The translations under genes were made by a program, and so were the position numbers. The notes below the pieces were generated by a model, which saw only the letters and a program-made list of their open reading frames with translations, was not told the origin of the DNA and did not search any database. Shown here in pieces: positions 8,019-17,156 of a DNA stretch of 64,000 nt. Numbering within the stretch: position 1 is the first letter of the stretch; every line of letters begins with the position of its first letter. This stretch comes from Pseudomonas parafulva NBRC 16636 = DSM 17004 (GTDB lineage Bacteria; Pseudomonadota; Gammaproteobacteria; Pseudomonadales; Pseudomonadaceae). The DNA lies in NCBI RefSeq assembly GCF_000730645.1, contig NZ_BBIU01000019.1:1-64000 (forward strand). The letters are read 5' to 3'.

Positions 8019-9533
8019 ATGGATACCTTGAGCTACCTGGGCCAGGGCTTCGGCGTCGCCCTGTCCCCCTACAACCTGGTTACCGCCCTTTCCGGCACGC
8101 TGATCGGCACCGTGGTCGGCCTGCTGCCGGGCCTGGGCCCGATCAATGGCGTGGCGCTGCTCATCCCCATCGCCTTCGCACTGGGGCTTCCACCGGAGTC
8201 GGCCCTGATCCTGCTGGCGGCCGTGTACCTGGGCTGCGAGTACGGCGGCCGCATCAGCTCGATTCTGCTGAACATCCCTGGTGAAGCATCGACCGTGATG
8301 ACCACCCTCGATGGCTACCCCATGGCCCGCCAGGGGCTGGCCGGCGTTGCACTGTCGCTGTCGGCCTGGAGCTCGTTCATCGGTGCCTTCATCGCCACCT
8401 GCGGCATGGTGCTGTTCGCACCACTGCTGGCGAAGTGGGCGATTGCCTTCGGCCCTGCGGAATACTTCGTGCTGATGGTGTTCGCCATTGTCGCCCTGGG
8501 CGGCATGGCAGGTGACAAACCGCTGAAGACCTTCATCGCGGCACTGATCGGCCTGTTCCTCTCGGCAGTGGGTATCGACGCCAACAGCGGCGTGTACCGC
8601 TTCACCGGTGACAGTGTGCACCTGGCCGATGGCATTCAGTTCGTGGTGCTTGTGCTGGGCCTGTTCTCGGTCAGCGAAATTCTGCTGCTGCTGGAAAAGA
8701 CCCACCATGGCCACCAGGCGATCAAGGCCACCGGGCGCATGCTGTTCAACCTCAAGGAAGCAGCCTCGGTGTTCGTGGTGAACATTCGCTGTGGCCTGCT
8801 GGGCTTCATCATGGGCGTGCTGCCAGGCGCAGGGGCCACCCTGGCCAGTGCCGTGGCCTACATGACCGAGAAGCGCATCGCCGGCACCAGCGGCCACTTC
8901 GGCAAGGGTGATGCCCGTGGCCTGGCGGCCCCGGAAACGGCCATCGGCGCCTCCTGCTGCGGCGCGCTGGTGCCGATGCTGACCCTGGGTGTACCTGGCT
9001 CAGGCACCACTGCGGTGATGATCGGTGCACTGACCCTGTACAACATCACCCCAGGCCCGTTGCTGTTCGAACAGCAGCCGGACATCGTCTGGGGCCTGAT
9101 CGCATCGCTGTTCATTGCCAACATCATGCTGGTGATCCTGAACATCCCGATGATCCGCATCTTCACCCGCATCCTGGCCGTCCCGAACTGGGCGCTGGTA
9201 CCGGTGATCGCCATCATCACCGCCATCGGCGTGTACGCCGTGCATGCCACTACGTTCGACCTGTTCCTGATGGTCGGTATCGGCATCATGGGCTACATCC
9301 TGCGCAAGCTGGACTTCCCGCTGTCGCCAATCCTGCTGGGCTTCATCCTCGGTGGCCTGATGGAGCAGAACCTGCGCCGGGCGCTGTCGATCTCCAACGG
9401 TGAACTGGGCATCCTCTGGTCCAGCCCGATCAGCATGGGCGTCTGGGCGCTGGTTGCGATGATGCTGGCACTGCCGCTGTTGCGCATCTGGCGCAAACGC
9501 AGCCAGCAACGTCGGGCGATGGCCGATGCCTGA
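8019..9533 (+). CDS. tctA: Tricarboxylate transporter large membrane subunit TctA
   Basis: A 504-residue polytopic permease of the TctA (DUF112) family with about 12 hydrophobic segments. The conserved glycine-rich LLPGLGPINGVALLIP near residues 37-52 and its second-half counterpart MGVLPGAGATLASAVAY reflect the internal duplication typical of the family. It is encoded after tctB with a 3-nt gap, and its last codons overlap the next gene by 8 bp. It carries out the transport step for acids delivered by TctC. Confidence 0.93.
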   Translation: MDTLSYLGQGFGVALSPYNLVTALSGTLIGTVVGLLPGLGPINGVALLIPIAFALGLPPESALILLAAVYLGCEYGGRISSILLNIPGEASTVMTTLDGYPMARQGLAGVALSLSAWSSFIGAFIATCGMVLFAPLLAKWAIAFGPAEYFVLMVFAIVALGGMAGDKPLKTFIAALIGLFLSAVGIDANSGVYRFTGDSVHLADGIQFVVLVLGLFSVSEILLLLEKTHHGHQAIKATGRMLFNLKEAASVFVVNIRCGLLGFIMGVLPGAGATLASAVAYMTEKRIAGTSGHFGKGDARGLAAPETAIGASCCGALVPMLTLGVPGSGTTAVMIGALTLYNITPGPLLFEQQPDIVWGLIASLFIANIMLVILNIPMIRIFTRILAVPNWALVPVIAIITAIGVYAVHATTFDLFLMVGIGIMGYILRKLDFPLSPILLGFILGGLMEQNLRRALSISNGELGILWSSPISMGVWALVAMMLALPLLRIWRKRSQQRRAMADA

Positions 9534-10557
9534 TAGCCGTTTGCCGCTGTACTGGGCAACCGGGCTGGTCGGCCTTGCGGGCGGTTTCATCGCCAGCAAG
9601 GTCGGCTGGCCTTTGCCGTGGATGGTGGGCTCGTTGCTGGCGATCATCGCCGTGCGCTGCCTCACCCCCTGGCAACTGCCGGAAATACCCAATGGCCGGC
9701 GCTGCGGCCAATGCATCATCGGCATTGGAATCGGCCTGCATTTCACCCCCGCCATCATCGAACAGGTGGCCAGCCACTTCGTATTGATCTTCTTCGGCGC
9801 CTTGCTCACCACCTTGTCCAGTGTCATCGGCGTATGGCTGCTGAGGCGCTCTGGCGAAGACCGCGCAACAGCGTTCTTTGCCAGCATGCCGGGCGGGTCG
9901 GGGGAAATGGTCAACCTGGGTGCACGCAATGGTGCGGTACTCAGCCAGGTGGCTGCGGCGCAGAGCCTACGGGTGCTGGCGGTGGTGCTGTGCGTGCCGG
10001 CGCTGTTCAAGTGGCTGCTGGGTGACGGGGTGGCACTGAACCACGGCGCCAGCGTGAGCTGGGGCTGGCTGGCGCTGATCGTACCCATGGGGGTGGCCGT
10101 TGCCTGGCTGTGGCAGCGCCTGCGCCAGCCTAACCCGTGGCTGTTCGGGCCGCTGCTGGTCGCGGCCAGCGTTTGCCTGGCAGCCAACCTGCAGATCGCC
10201 CTGCCCAACGGCGGCAGCCAAATCGGCCAGTGGCTGATCGGCAGCGGCCTGGCCTGCCATTTCAACCGTGCGTTCTTCCGCCGTGCACCGGCGTTTCTCG
10301 CCCGCACCCTGGTGGCCACCGCCCTGTGCATGTTCATTGCTGGCAGCGCCGCCTGGGTGCTGAGCCTGATTACCGCGCTGGACCTGCGCTCGCTGACGCT
10401 GGGCATGATGCCGGGCGGCATTGCCGAGATGAGCCTCACGGCAGAAACCCTGCAGCTATCGGTGCCGCTGGTCACGGCGCTGCAGGTGATGCGACTGCTG
10501 TTCGTGCTGTTTCTGGCCGAGCCGTTGTTCCGTTACTGGGTGAAAGCGCCGGCGTAG
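9526..10557 (+). CDS. AbrB-family (ammonia monooxygenase-like) membrane protein
   Basis: A 343-residue membrane protein with roughly ten hydrophobic segments arranged as two similar halves. The repeated signatures are FFASMPGGSGEMVNLG in the first half and LGMMPGGIAEMSL in the second, characteristic of the AbrB (PF05145) family of unknown function. The start ATG overlaps the tctA stop by 8 bp (ATGCCTGA), so it is part of the opdH-tctCBA operon, and a role in organic-acid traffic is plausible but unproven. Despite the name, it is unrelated to the Bacillus transition-state regulator. Confidence 0.8.
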   Translation: MPDSRLPLYWATGLVGLAGGFIASKVGWPLPWMVGSLLAIIAVRCLTPWQLPEIPNGRRCGQCIIGIGIGLHFTPAIIEQVASHFVLIFFGALLTTLSSVIGVWLLRRSGEDRATAFFASMPGGSGEMVNLGARNGAVLSQVAAAQSLRVLAVVLCVPALFKWLLGDGVALNHGASVSWGWLALIVPMGVAVAWLWQRLRQPNPWLFGPLLVAASVCLAANLQIALPNGGSQIGQWLIGSGLACHFNRAFFRRAPAFLARTLVATALCMFIAGSAAWVLSLITALDLRSLTLGMMPGGIAEMSLTAETLQLSVPLVTALQVMRLLFVLFLAEPLFRYWVKAPA

Positions 10558-10569
10558 CCGGCGGCTGCC

Positions 10570-11262
10570 CTAAAGCGGTGGCAAGGCCCAGTCGACAGGG
10601 GCCAGCCCGCGTTGTTCCAGGAAGCTGTTGGCGCGGCTGAAATGCCCGCAACCCAGGAACCCACGGTAGGCCGACAGTGGCGAGGGGTGCACCGATTTGA
10701 GCACAAGGTGCTTGGTGCCGTCGATCAGCTTCTGCTTGCTCTGCGCATGGGAGCCCCACAGCAGGAACACCACATGCTGGCAGCGCTCGCTGACCAGTTC
10801 GATGATGCGGTCGGTAAGGAACTCCCACCCCTTCTTGGCATGCGAGGCAGCATTGGCCCGCTCCACGGTCATGGTGGTGTTGAGCAGCAGCACGCCTTGG
10901 TCTGCCCAGCTTTGCAGGCAGCCATGGCTGGGGATCGGGATGTTCAGGTCGCGGTGCAGCTCCTTGTAGATGTTCACCAGCGACGGCGGCGTCGCCACAC
11001 CCGGCTGCACCGAGAAGCACAGACCGTGGGCCTGCCCAGGGCCGTGGTACGGGTCCTGGCCGAGGATCACCACCTTGACCTTGTCCAGGGGCGTGGAATT
11101 GAGCGCGTTGAAGATCAGCGGGCCAGGCGGGAAGATCTGCTTGCCGGCTGCGTACTCACTGCGCAGAAACTCCCGCAGCTGGTGCATGTAGGGCTGGTCG
11201 AACTCGGCACGCAGTGCAGCTTTCCAGCTGGGTTCGAGTTTGATGCGATCGTCGTCAGTCAT
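10570..11262 (-). CDS. ung: Uracil-DNA glycosylase
   Basis: A 230-residue family 1 uracil-DNA glycosylase that removes uracil from DNA in base-excision repair. Diagnostic motifs are the water-activating loop [13 protein letters not shown] (about residues 66-78) and the DNA-binding [10 protein letters not shown] loop near residue 191. The ATG at 11262 follows the conserved [11 protein letters not shown] start; an in-frame extension to 11358 is not supported by family length. It is convergent with the AbrB-family gene and divergent from the hydrolase gene at 11388. Confidence 0.96.
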   Translation of the reverse strand: MTDDDRIKLEPSWKAALRAEFDQPYMHQLREFLRSEYAAGKQIFPPGPLIFNALNSTPLDKVKVVILGQDPYHGPGQAHGLCFSVQPGVATPPSLVNIYKELHRDLNIPIPSHGCLQSWADQGVLLLNTTMTVERANAASHAKKGWEFLTDRIIELVSERCQHVVFLLWGSHAQSKQKLIDGTKHLVLKSVHPSPLSAYRGFLGCGHFSRANSFLEQRGLAPVDWALPPL

Positions 11263-11387
11263 GGGGCCATCCGTAATCAATGGCGCGACACTAGGTGCGC
11301 GATGAGTGCTTGTCAAACCCTCCGACCGCCAACCGGCATGATCGGTCAGCCGGGCCATACTTGTGCGGTAACCTGACGAGGTGAGCC

Positions 11388-12494
11388 ATGACTATTCGTT
11401 GCGAAGTACACACCGGTGTCGACGGCGCGCGCATCGCTATCGCCACCCTCGATGCCCCCATGGCGCTCAATGCCCTGACCCTGCCCATGATCGAAGTGCT
11501 CGGCGAGCAGTTGCATGCCTGGGCCCAGGACCCTGGGGTGGCCTGCGTATTGCTGCGCGGTAATGGCGCCAAGGCGTTTTGCGCAGGCGGCGACGTTCGG
11601 GCCCTGGCCCAGGCCTGCAGCAATCAGCCAGGCCGCGTCCCCCACCTGGCGGCAACCTTTTTCGCGGCCGAGTACCGCCTGGACTTTACCCTGCACACCT
11701 ACCCGAAGCCCCTGCTGTGCTGGGGCCATGGCCACGTGCTGGGTGGCGGGATGGGGCTGCTGCAAGGGGCCAATGTGCGTATCGTCACCCCCAGCAGCCG
11801 CCTGGCCATGCCAGAGATCAGCATCGGCCTGTACCCGGATGTAGGCGCCAGCTGGTTTCTCGCCCGTTTGCCCGGCCGGCTCGGGTTGTTCCTGGGGCTC
11901 ACCGGCGCCCCGCTGAACGCACGGGATGCCCTCGACCTGGGGCTGGCTGATCGTTTCCTTGGCGAACAACAGCAGGCTGGGCTGGTCGACGAACTGCTGC
12001 AGCTGAACTGGCAGGAGCAAACCGCACTGCAACTCAACAGCCTGCTCAAGGCCGAGGAGCACCGCGCCTGCAGCCAATTGCCGCCAGCGCAGTGGCTGCC
12101 ACGCCGGCAGCTGATCGATCGTGTGCTGGATGTCACGGACGCAAGCGCCGCCTGGCATGCCTTGAGTGCGTTGCGCCAGCACGACGACCCGCTGCTGGCG
12201 TCGGCCGCCGAGCGCATGCAAGGGGGGTGCCCACTCACGGCCCACCTGGTGTGGGAACAGATCCATCGCGCCCGCCACCTGTCACTGGCGCAGGTGTTCC
12301 AGATGGAATACGCCATGAGCCTGAATTGCTGTCGCCATCCTGAGTTTGGCGAAGGCGTGCGTGCCCGCTTGCTGGACAAGGATAACCAGCCGCGCTGGCA
12401 CTGGCCGGATGTGGCCCAGGTGCCCCAGGCGGTGGTGCAGGCTCACTTTGCCAAGGCCTGGGAGGGGCGCCACCCACTGGCAGACCTGGGGTAG
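11388..12494 (+). CDS. 3-hydroxyisobutyryl-CoA hydrolase-like enzyme (enoyl-CoA hydratase/isomerase family)
   Basis: A 368-residue crotonase-fold protein. The length and the long C-terminal helical part fit the HIBCH-type branch (valine degradation) better than short enoyl-CoA hydratases (about 260 residues). Oxyanion-hole motifs are visible as [10 protein letters not shown] (about residues 62-71) and [10 protein letters not shown] (about 115-124), and the acidic region as [11 protein letters not shown] (about 142-152). It is monocistronic and divergent from ung. The substrate is not determined by the sequence; other acyl-CoA hydrolase or hydratase activities are possible. Confidence 0.8.
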   Translation: MTIRCEVHTGVDGARIAIATLDAPMALNALTLPMIEVLGEQLHAWAQDPGVACVLLRGNGAKAFCAGGDVRALAQACSNQPGRVPHLAATFFAAEYRLDFTLHTYPKPLLCWGHGHVLGGGMGLLQGANVRIVTPSSRLAMPEISIGLYPDVGASWFLARLPGRLGLFLGLTGAPLNARDALDLGLADRFLGEQQQAGLVDELLQLNWQEQTALQLNSLLKAEEHRACSQLPPAQWLPRRQLIDRVLDVTDASAAWHALSALRQHDDPLLASAAERMQGGCPLTAHLVWEQIHRARHLSLAQVFQMEYAMSLNCCRHPEFGEGVRARLLDKDNQPRWHWPDVAQVPQAVVQAHFAKAWEGRHPLADLG

Positions 12495-12518
12495 CCCCTG
12501 TGCGTTTTGCCGCCGCGA

Positions 12519-12932
12519 TCAGGGCCTGCGGCTGCGCGGGTCCCCCCAACCGTTCGAATGCCAGCGGTCTGGCTGGTAACGCGGGCCGCGGTCGCGGTAG
12601 TCATGCCGGTCGCGGTCGCGACCGTAGTCATAGCGCTGGCGGTTGCCATAGTCGTAGCGCGGGTTGCCGTGCCAGCGGTCCACCCCAGGTGGCACAGGCC
12701 GGTAAACCGGTACGGGCGGCGCGTAGTAGCGTGGCCCAGGCTGATAATAGTAACGGGGCTGGGGCGCCACATAGTAACGGTCATAGCGGTAATAACCCGG
12801 CGCGTAGCCAGGAGACGCATAGCGGTCAGTGACGTAATAGTCCGTGCGGTAGTAGGCAGAGCGCCCCGAATAAGGGACGCAGGCACTCACCGTCAGCCCC
12901 ACGAGGGCAAGCAACAGAATTCGATAGGACAT
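12519..12932 (-). CDS. Small Tyr/Arg-rich lipoprotein
   Basis: A 137-residue protein with a lipoprotein signal: a hydrophobic core then VSAC, giving a predicted lipidated Cys at residue 18. The mature part is strikingly rich in Tyr, Arg, Asp and Pro (repeated YYR, RYDY and DRHDYRDR patches), with low complexity and probably disordered. A perfect AGGAGG precedes the ATG at 12932; in-frame sequence upstream to 13136 lacks support. Similar proteins occur in pseudomonads as hypothetical lipoproteins. No function can be assigned. Confidence 0.75.
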   Translation of the reverse strand: MSYRILLLALVGLTVSACVPYSGRSAYYRTDYYVTDRYASPGYAPGYYRYDRYYVAPQPRYYYQPGPRYYAPPVPVYRPVPPGVDRWHGNPRYDYGNRQRYDYGRDRDRHDYRDRGPRYQPDRWHSNGWGDPRSRRP

Positions 12933-13145
12933 AGGCGGCCTCCTGGACCGCAGGGATGCTCGGGCAGCGACGCTGGCGAGCGCCAACCCGGCATGCGTGG
13001 GCTGGTAATGAGTAAGACAGCGCCAAGGGCGTGCAGTGCGCTGCCTGCAATAAATTGATACACGTGGGCAAACCCTGAAAAACATGCGGCCATTTGTCGC
13101 CCAGGCCACTAGAATAGCCGGCTTGGCACACATCATGGGAAGATC

Positions 13146-14627
13146 ATGCCCTCACGTTCCGCCCTGTTATCGCAGCGTTCGCTGATTGCGGCCCTGTTGA
13201 TACTGCTGGCCTGCGGTTTTATCGCCACCTCGCTGCTTAGCTACTTTTCATCGCGCAGCGCCATCCGTGACGGCATCATCAACACCGAGTTACCGCTCAC
13301 CTCCGACACGGTGTACTCGGAAATCCAGAAAGACCTGGTCCGCCCGGTGCTCATCGCCTCGATGATGGCCCAGGACACCTTCCTGCGTGACTGGGTGCTG
13401 TCCGGTGAACAAGACACAGACCGCATCACGCGCTACCTGGGCGAAGTGATGGGCAAGCAGGACACCTTCACCTCGTTCTTCGTCTCGGACCGTACCCTTA
13501 CCTATTACCAGGCCAAGGGTGTGCTCAAGCACGTGCAACCGCAGGCCTGGCGTGATGCCTGGTACTTTCGCCTGCGTGGTCTCAAGGCGCCCTATGAGAT
13601 CAACGTCGACCTGGACATGGCTAACCAGGACAGCCTGACCGTGTTCATCAACTACCAGGTGCATGATTACCAGCAGCAGTTCCTCGGTGCGGCCGGCGTC
13701 GGGCTCAGCGTGTCTTCGGTGGTAAAGCTGATCGACCAGTATCAGCGTCGTTATCAGCGTGCGGTGATGTTCGTCGATGCCAAGGGCAAGGTGTTGCTCA
13801 CTGGGTCTGAAGGCGGCCCGCGCGGCGTGCGGGTGGGCCAGTCGCTCAGCGATAACACCGACCTTGATGACGCACGGGCAGGCCAACCGGTGCCGAGCGA
13901 AGGTAGCCACGACTACCGTGATGCCGACGGCCACAGCCATTTCCTCAACGTGCGGCGCCTGCCGGAGCTGGACTGGTACCTGCTGGTGGACAAACGCGAG
14001 ACCGGCGCGCTGGACCGCATCCGCCATTCGCTCTACCTGAACCTGGCCATCTGCGCCATGATCACCCTGGTGGTCGTGGCGTTGGTGCATGCCATGGTGC
14101 GCCGCCACCACGCCAGCATCGAGGCCCTGGCCACCCTCGACAGCCTCACGGGCCTGCCCAACCGCCGCAGTTTCGACCTGCTGGCCGCCCAGGCACTGCG
14201 CGAAGCCCAGCGCGACGGCAGCCCGCTGGTGGCGCTACTGATCGACCTTGACCACTTCAAGGCCCTGAATGACACCTACGGCCACCTGGCGGGCGACGAA
14301 GTGCTGCGCCAGTTTGCCAATGTGCTGCAGGGCAGCCTGCGCGAGTCGGATATACTGTGCCGCTGGGGCGGTGAGGAATTCATCGTCCTGCTCCGTGAAG
14401 CCGAAGGCCGGCAGGCCATCGAGGTCGCCGAAAAAATCCGCAGGCGCGCCGAGCAACTGACATTCAGCTACGAGGACCAGCCCCTGCGCCTGACCACCAG
14501 CATCGGCGTCAGCAACCTGCAGCAAGACGACACCTTGCACACCTTGCTGACCCGCGCCGACAGCGCCCTGTACCGTGCCAAACAGGCTGGCCGCAACCGC
14601 GTCTGCAGTGAACTGCACAATGAATGA
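13146..14627 (+). CDS. Membrane diguanylate cyclase with periplasmic Cache sensor
   Basis: A 493-residue inner-membrane protein: N-terminal transmembrane helix (about 12-36), a periplasmic double-Cache-like sensor (about 40-300), a second transmembrane helix (about 303-322), and a C-terminal GGDEF domain (about 335-490). The active-site motif is GGEEF at residues 408-412. An inhibitory I-site RESD lies five residues before it, so it should make c-di-GMP and be product-inhibited. Ligand unknown. Its 3' end overlaps the CWC gene by 8 bp (ATGAATGA). Confidence 0.92.
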   Translation: MPSRSALLSQRSLIAALLILLACGFIATSLLSYFSSRSAIRDGIINTELPLTSDTVYSEIQKDLVRPVLIASMMAQDTFLRDWVLSGEQDTDRITRYLGEVMGKQDTFTSFFVSDRTLTYYQAKGVLKHVQPQAWRDAWYFRLRGLKAPYEINVDLDMANQDSLTVFINYQVHDYQQQFLGAAGVGLSVSSVVKLIDQYQRRYQRAVMFVDAKGKVLLTGSEGGPRGVRVGQSLSDNTDLDDARAGQPVPSEGSHDYRDADGHSHFLNVRRLPELDWYLLVDKRETGALDRIRHSLYLNLAICAMITLVVVALVHAMVRRHHASIEALATLDSLTGLPNRRSFDLLAAQALREAQRDGSPLVALLIDLDHFKALNDTYGHLAGDEVLRQFANVLQGSLRESDILCRWGGEEFIVLLREAEGRQAIEVAEKIRRRAEQLTFSYEDQPLRLTTSIGVSNLQQDDTLHTLLTRADSALYRAKQAGRNRVCSELHNE

Positions 14628-14832
14628 CAACCAACATTGCCCTGCGTGCGGCGCCCTCAACCAGTGCAGCCTGGCCGACCCACGCAGCGCCACCCAGGCC
14701 TGCTGGTGTTACAGCGCCCACATCGACCCCGCCGTCATCCAGGCGCTGCCCGCCGAGCTGCGCGGCAAAGCCTGCCTGTGCCCACGCTGCGCAGCCGTCG
14801 AGGCGCAGCTGCCACCCGCCCCGGTCAACTGA
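14620..14832 (+). CDS. Cysteine-rich CWC family protein
   Basis: A 70-residue protein with eight cysteines arranged as CPxC near the N-terminus, a central CWC, and a C-terminal CLCPRC, the pattern of the CWC (PF14375) family, probably metal-binding. Its ATG overlaps the end of the diguanylate cyclase gene and its stop lies 5 nt before the pseudouridine synthase gene, so all three are likely co-transcribed. Function unknown. A longer in-frame start at 14575 would bury it inside the cyclase gene and was rejected. Confidence 0.8.
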   Translation: MNDNQHCPACGALNQCSLADPRSATQACWCYSAHIDPAVIQALPAELRGKACLCPRCAAVEAQLPPAPVN

Positions 14833-14837
14833 CAGCC

Positions 14838-15530
14838 ATGCGCCTTGACCGTTTTCTTGCCAACCTGCCCAACTACAACCGCCAGCAAGCACGCATGCTG
14901 CTGGCCCAGCAGCGCGTGCGCGTGGATGGGCAGGTGGTCAGCGACCCCTTGGCACAGGTGCGCGAATTCAGCCATGTGGCGCTGGATGACGCGGTGCTCC
15001 AGGCCGGCTACCCCGCGCGCTACCTGATGCTGCACAAGCCAGCCGGTTGCGTCAGTGCCACCCACGACCCGCAACACCCCACTGTGCTCGACCTGCTGCC
15101 CGCCGAGGCGCGGCACGGCCTGCACATTGCCGGGCGGCTGGACTTCAACACCACCGGCCTGATGCTCCTCACCAACGATGGGCAATGGTCGCGCCGGCTT
15201 ACCCAGCCGGCCACCAAGTTGCCCAAGCACTACCTGGTCGACACCGAAGACGAGATCGGCCAGCACTACGTCGCCAAGTTTCTCGAGGGTTTTCATTTCG
15301 CCTTCGAAGGCCTCGTCACCCAACCCGCCCAGCTGCACATTCTGGGGCCGCGCCAGGCGCGGCTGGCCATCGTCGAGGGGCGTTATCACCAGGTCAAGCG
15401 CATGTTCGGCTTCTACAACAACAAGGTGGTGAAGCTGCACCGTGAGCGCATGGGTGCCATTGCGCTGGACCCGGCGCTGGCACCTGGCGCTTTTCGCGCA
15501 CTGACGGCCGAGGAAGTCGCTGCGGTCTGA
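14838..15530 (+). CDS. rsuA: Ribosomal small-subunit pseudouridine synthase (RsuA type)
   Basis: A 230-residue RNA-modifying enzyme with an N-terminal S4 RNA-binding domain (about 1-50) and a RsuA/RluB-type catalytic domain. The catalytic motif GRLDFNTTGLML (about 98-109) holds the essential Asp, and the family's KRMFGFYNNKV stretch lies near 193-203. RsuA makes pseudouridine 516 in 16S rRNA; the close relatives RluB/E/F modify 23S rRNA, so the exact target is inferred from length and motif resemblance. The ATG at 14838 was preferred to an in-frame codon at 14637 lying inside the CWC gene. Confidence 0.85.
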   Translation: MRLDRFLANLPNYNRQQARMLLAQQRVRVDGQVVSDPLAQVREFSHVALDDAVLQAGYPARYLMLHKPAGCVSATHDPQHPTVLDLLPAEARHGLHIAGRLDFNTTGLMLLTNDGQWSRRLTQPATKLPKHYLVDTEDEIGQHYVAKFLEGFHFAFEGLVTQPAQLHILGPRQARLAIVEGRYHQVKRMFGFYNNKVVKLHRERMGAIALDPALAPGAFRALTAEEVAAV

Positions 15531-15861
15531 TTTAGCCGGCCAACGGCAATCAACCGCCCGACGCAGGGCGCTGCTTTCCCCCGAACGGCACTTGCACGAA
15601 CCCGGCGTCGCTGCTTGAATCCACTGCGTCGGTCTGCATGTGACTGGATAGTCATAGCTGCACGGCCGACACCTGTCTGCTGGCCACCCAGGGTCTCGAT
15701 GCCTTGGGGCACAACAGATTGCCCGCCATAACAACACCGTCGACACACGTGCCAATGGATCGACACGGGGCCCGGTTTCTCTTCAGGCAGATGCCTACCT
15801 GTCATAAAAAACGTGCACTTTAGGTGACGCGAATACCCTTTTTGCGCCAGGAGTCGATGAC
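15531..15861 (+). promoter_or_regulatory. phaG upstream region
   Basis: 331 bp without a gene. It holds a short inverted repeat, TGACT-GGAT-AGTCA (15641-15654), and an AGGAG ribosome-binding site at about 15849 serving phaG. An AT-richer stretch at 15800-15845 probably contains the leader. No convincing -35/-10 pair was singled out. Confidence 0.4.
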
Positions 15862-16749
15862 ATGAGGCCAGAAATCGCTGTACTTGATATTCAAGGTCAG
15901 TATCGGGTTTACACGGAGTTCTATCGCGCGGACGCGGCCGAGAAAACGATCATCCTGATCAACGGCTCGCTTGCCACCACGGCCTCGTTTGCCCAGACCG
16001 TACGCAACCTGCACCCGCAGTTCAACGTGGTGCTGTTCGACCAGCCCTACGCCGGTAAATCCAAGCCCCACAACCGTCAGGAAAGGTTGATCAGCAAGGA
16101 AACCGAAGCCCATATTCTTCTGGAACTGATCGACCACTTCCAGGCCGACCATGTGATGTCGTTTTCATGGGGTGGCGCCAGTACCCTGTTGGCGCTGGCG
16201 CATCAGCCGCGGCGGGTGAAAAAGGCCATCGTCAGTTCGTTCTCACCGGTGATCAACGAACCGATGCGCGACTACCTCAGCCGCGGCAGCCAGTACCTCG
16301 CCGCCTGCGACCGCTACCAAGTGGGCAACCTGGTCAACGACACCATTGGCAAGCACCTGCCGTCGCTGTTCAAACGCTTCAACTATCGGCACGTCAGCAG
16401 CCTGGACAGCCATGAATACGCGCAGATGCACTTCCATATCAACGAAGTGCTGCAGCACGACCTGGAGCGGGCCCTGAGCCGCGCGCGCAACATCGACATT
16501 CCGGTGCTGTTCGTCAACGGCGAGCGCGATGAGTACACCACCGTGGCGGATGCACGGCAGTTTGACAGGCATGTCGGCACATGCCAGTTCAGCGCGATCC
16601 GCGACGCCGGCCACTTCCTGGACATGGAGCACAAGGCCGCCTGCGAGGATACCCGCGCCGTGCTGCTGGGCTTCCTGAAGCCAGACGTGCGAGAAAAGCG
16701 CCCGCGTTATCAGGCAGCAGCTCAAGGGCAGCATGCATTGGCCATGTGA
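15862..16749 (+). CDS. phaG: (R)-3-hydroxyacyl-ACP:CoA transacylase / thioesterase PhaG
   Basis: A 295-residue alpha/beta-hydrolase-fold enzyme whose sequence closely follows P. putida PhaG, which channels (R)-3-hydroxyacyl groups from fatty-acid synthesis (acyl-ACP) into medium-chain polyhydroxyalkanoate synthesis. The catalytic triad expected for PhaG is in register: Ser102 in SFSWGG, Asp223 in GERDE, His251 in DAGHFLDM. The relative RhlA, used in rhamnolipid synthesis, is similar, but length and overall wording favour PhaG. It is monocistronic, with a terminator-like hairpin before the tRNA. Confidence 0.95.
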   Translation: MRPEIAVLDIQGQYRVYTEFYRADAAEKTIILINGSLATTASFAQTVRNLHPQFNVVLFDQPYAGKSKPHNRQERLISKETEAHILLELIDHFQADHVMSFSWGGASTLLALAHQPRRVKKAIVSSFSPVINEPMRDYLSRGSQYLAACDRYQVGNLVNDTIGKHLPSLFKRFNYRHVSSLDSHEYAQMHFHINEVLQHDLERALSRARNIDIPVLFVNGERDEYTTVADARQFDRHVGTCQFSAIRDAGHFLDMEHKAACEDTRAVLLGFLKPDVREKRPRYQAAAQGQHALAM

Positions 16750-16758
16750 CGGGTAACA

Positions 16759-16807
16759 CACCCTGTGGCCACAACCGTGGAGGTTGCAGGGTGATGCTAG
16801 ATTTTTT
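16759..16807 (+). terminator. phaG terminator
   Basis: A two-part stem: outer CACCCTG (16759-16765)/CAGGGTG (16787-16793), inner CAACC (16772-16776)/GGTTG (16782-16786), followed by TTTTTT at 16802-16807. Confidence 0.6.
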
Positions 16808-16860
16808 ATAACGTGGGCTTCTAATTTACCCCGGGTTCTGGTAAAAAGTGCAGCTCAGAC

Positions 16861-16934
16861 GCGGGTATAGTTTAGTGGCAAAACGAAAGCTTCCCAAGCT
16901 TTAGTTGAGGGTTCGATTCCCTCTACCCGCTCCA
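16861..16934 (+). tRNA. tRNA-Gly (anticodon CCC)
   Basis: A 74-nt gene with encoded CCA. The acceptor stem GCGGGTA pairs with TACCCGC, the anticodon stem AAAGC/GCTTT carries the loop TTCCCAA (anticodon CCC), and the T arm is GAGGG-TTCGATT-CCCTC. It reads glycine codon GGG. The gene borders an accessory-looking patch, but no integrase or full-length direct repeat of its 3' end was found nearby. Confidence 0.95.
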
Positions 16935-17084
16935 CCTCAAGCTTCCCAAAGCTTCCGCACGTCGCCCCGTAGTACTCCCCTCCAGTTTTACTTATTCAAA
17001 GCCCGGCTCGGCGTCCCATTGCGTTGCATCTATCCGCCTGGATCACTGCTCGATAATGCATCCTGGAGCGCTACGGCATCGGCT

Positions 17085-17147
17085 TGATACTTATCGATTT
17101 GGTGTAGAATCTGTGAATCGTTAACGTTTTAGCTCGTTCGTTAAAGG
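17085..17147 (+). promoter_or_regulatory. Possible fic promoter and repeat
   Basis: TTGATA followed after 15 nt by TAGAAT is a weak sigma-70-like pair. Downstream TCGTTAACG and TCGTTAAAG form a near-direct repeat about 20 bp apart, the first containing the palindrome CGTTAACG. A possible operator; weak evidence. Confidence 0.35.
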
Positions 17148-17156
17148 AATCCCACC

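Noticed and set aside
16861..16934. tRNA-Gly as attachment site of an integrative element
   Set aside because: No integrase gene and no direct repeat of the tRNA 3' end was seen downstream; only a short anticodon-arm-like copy is present.
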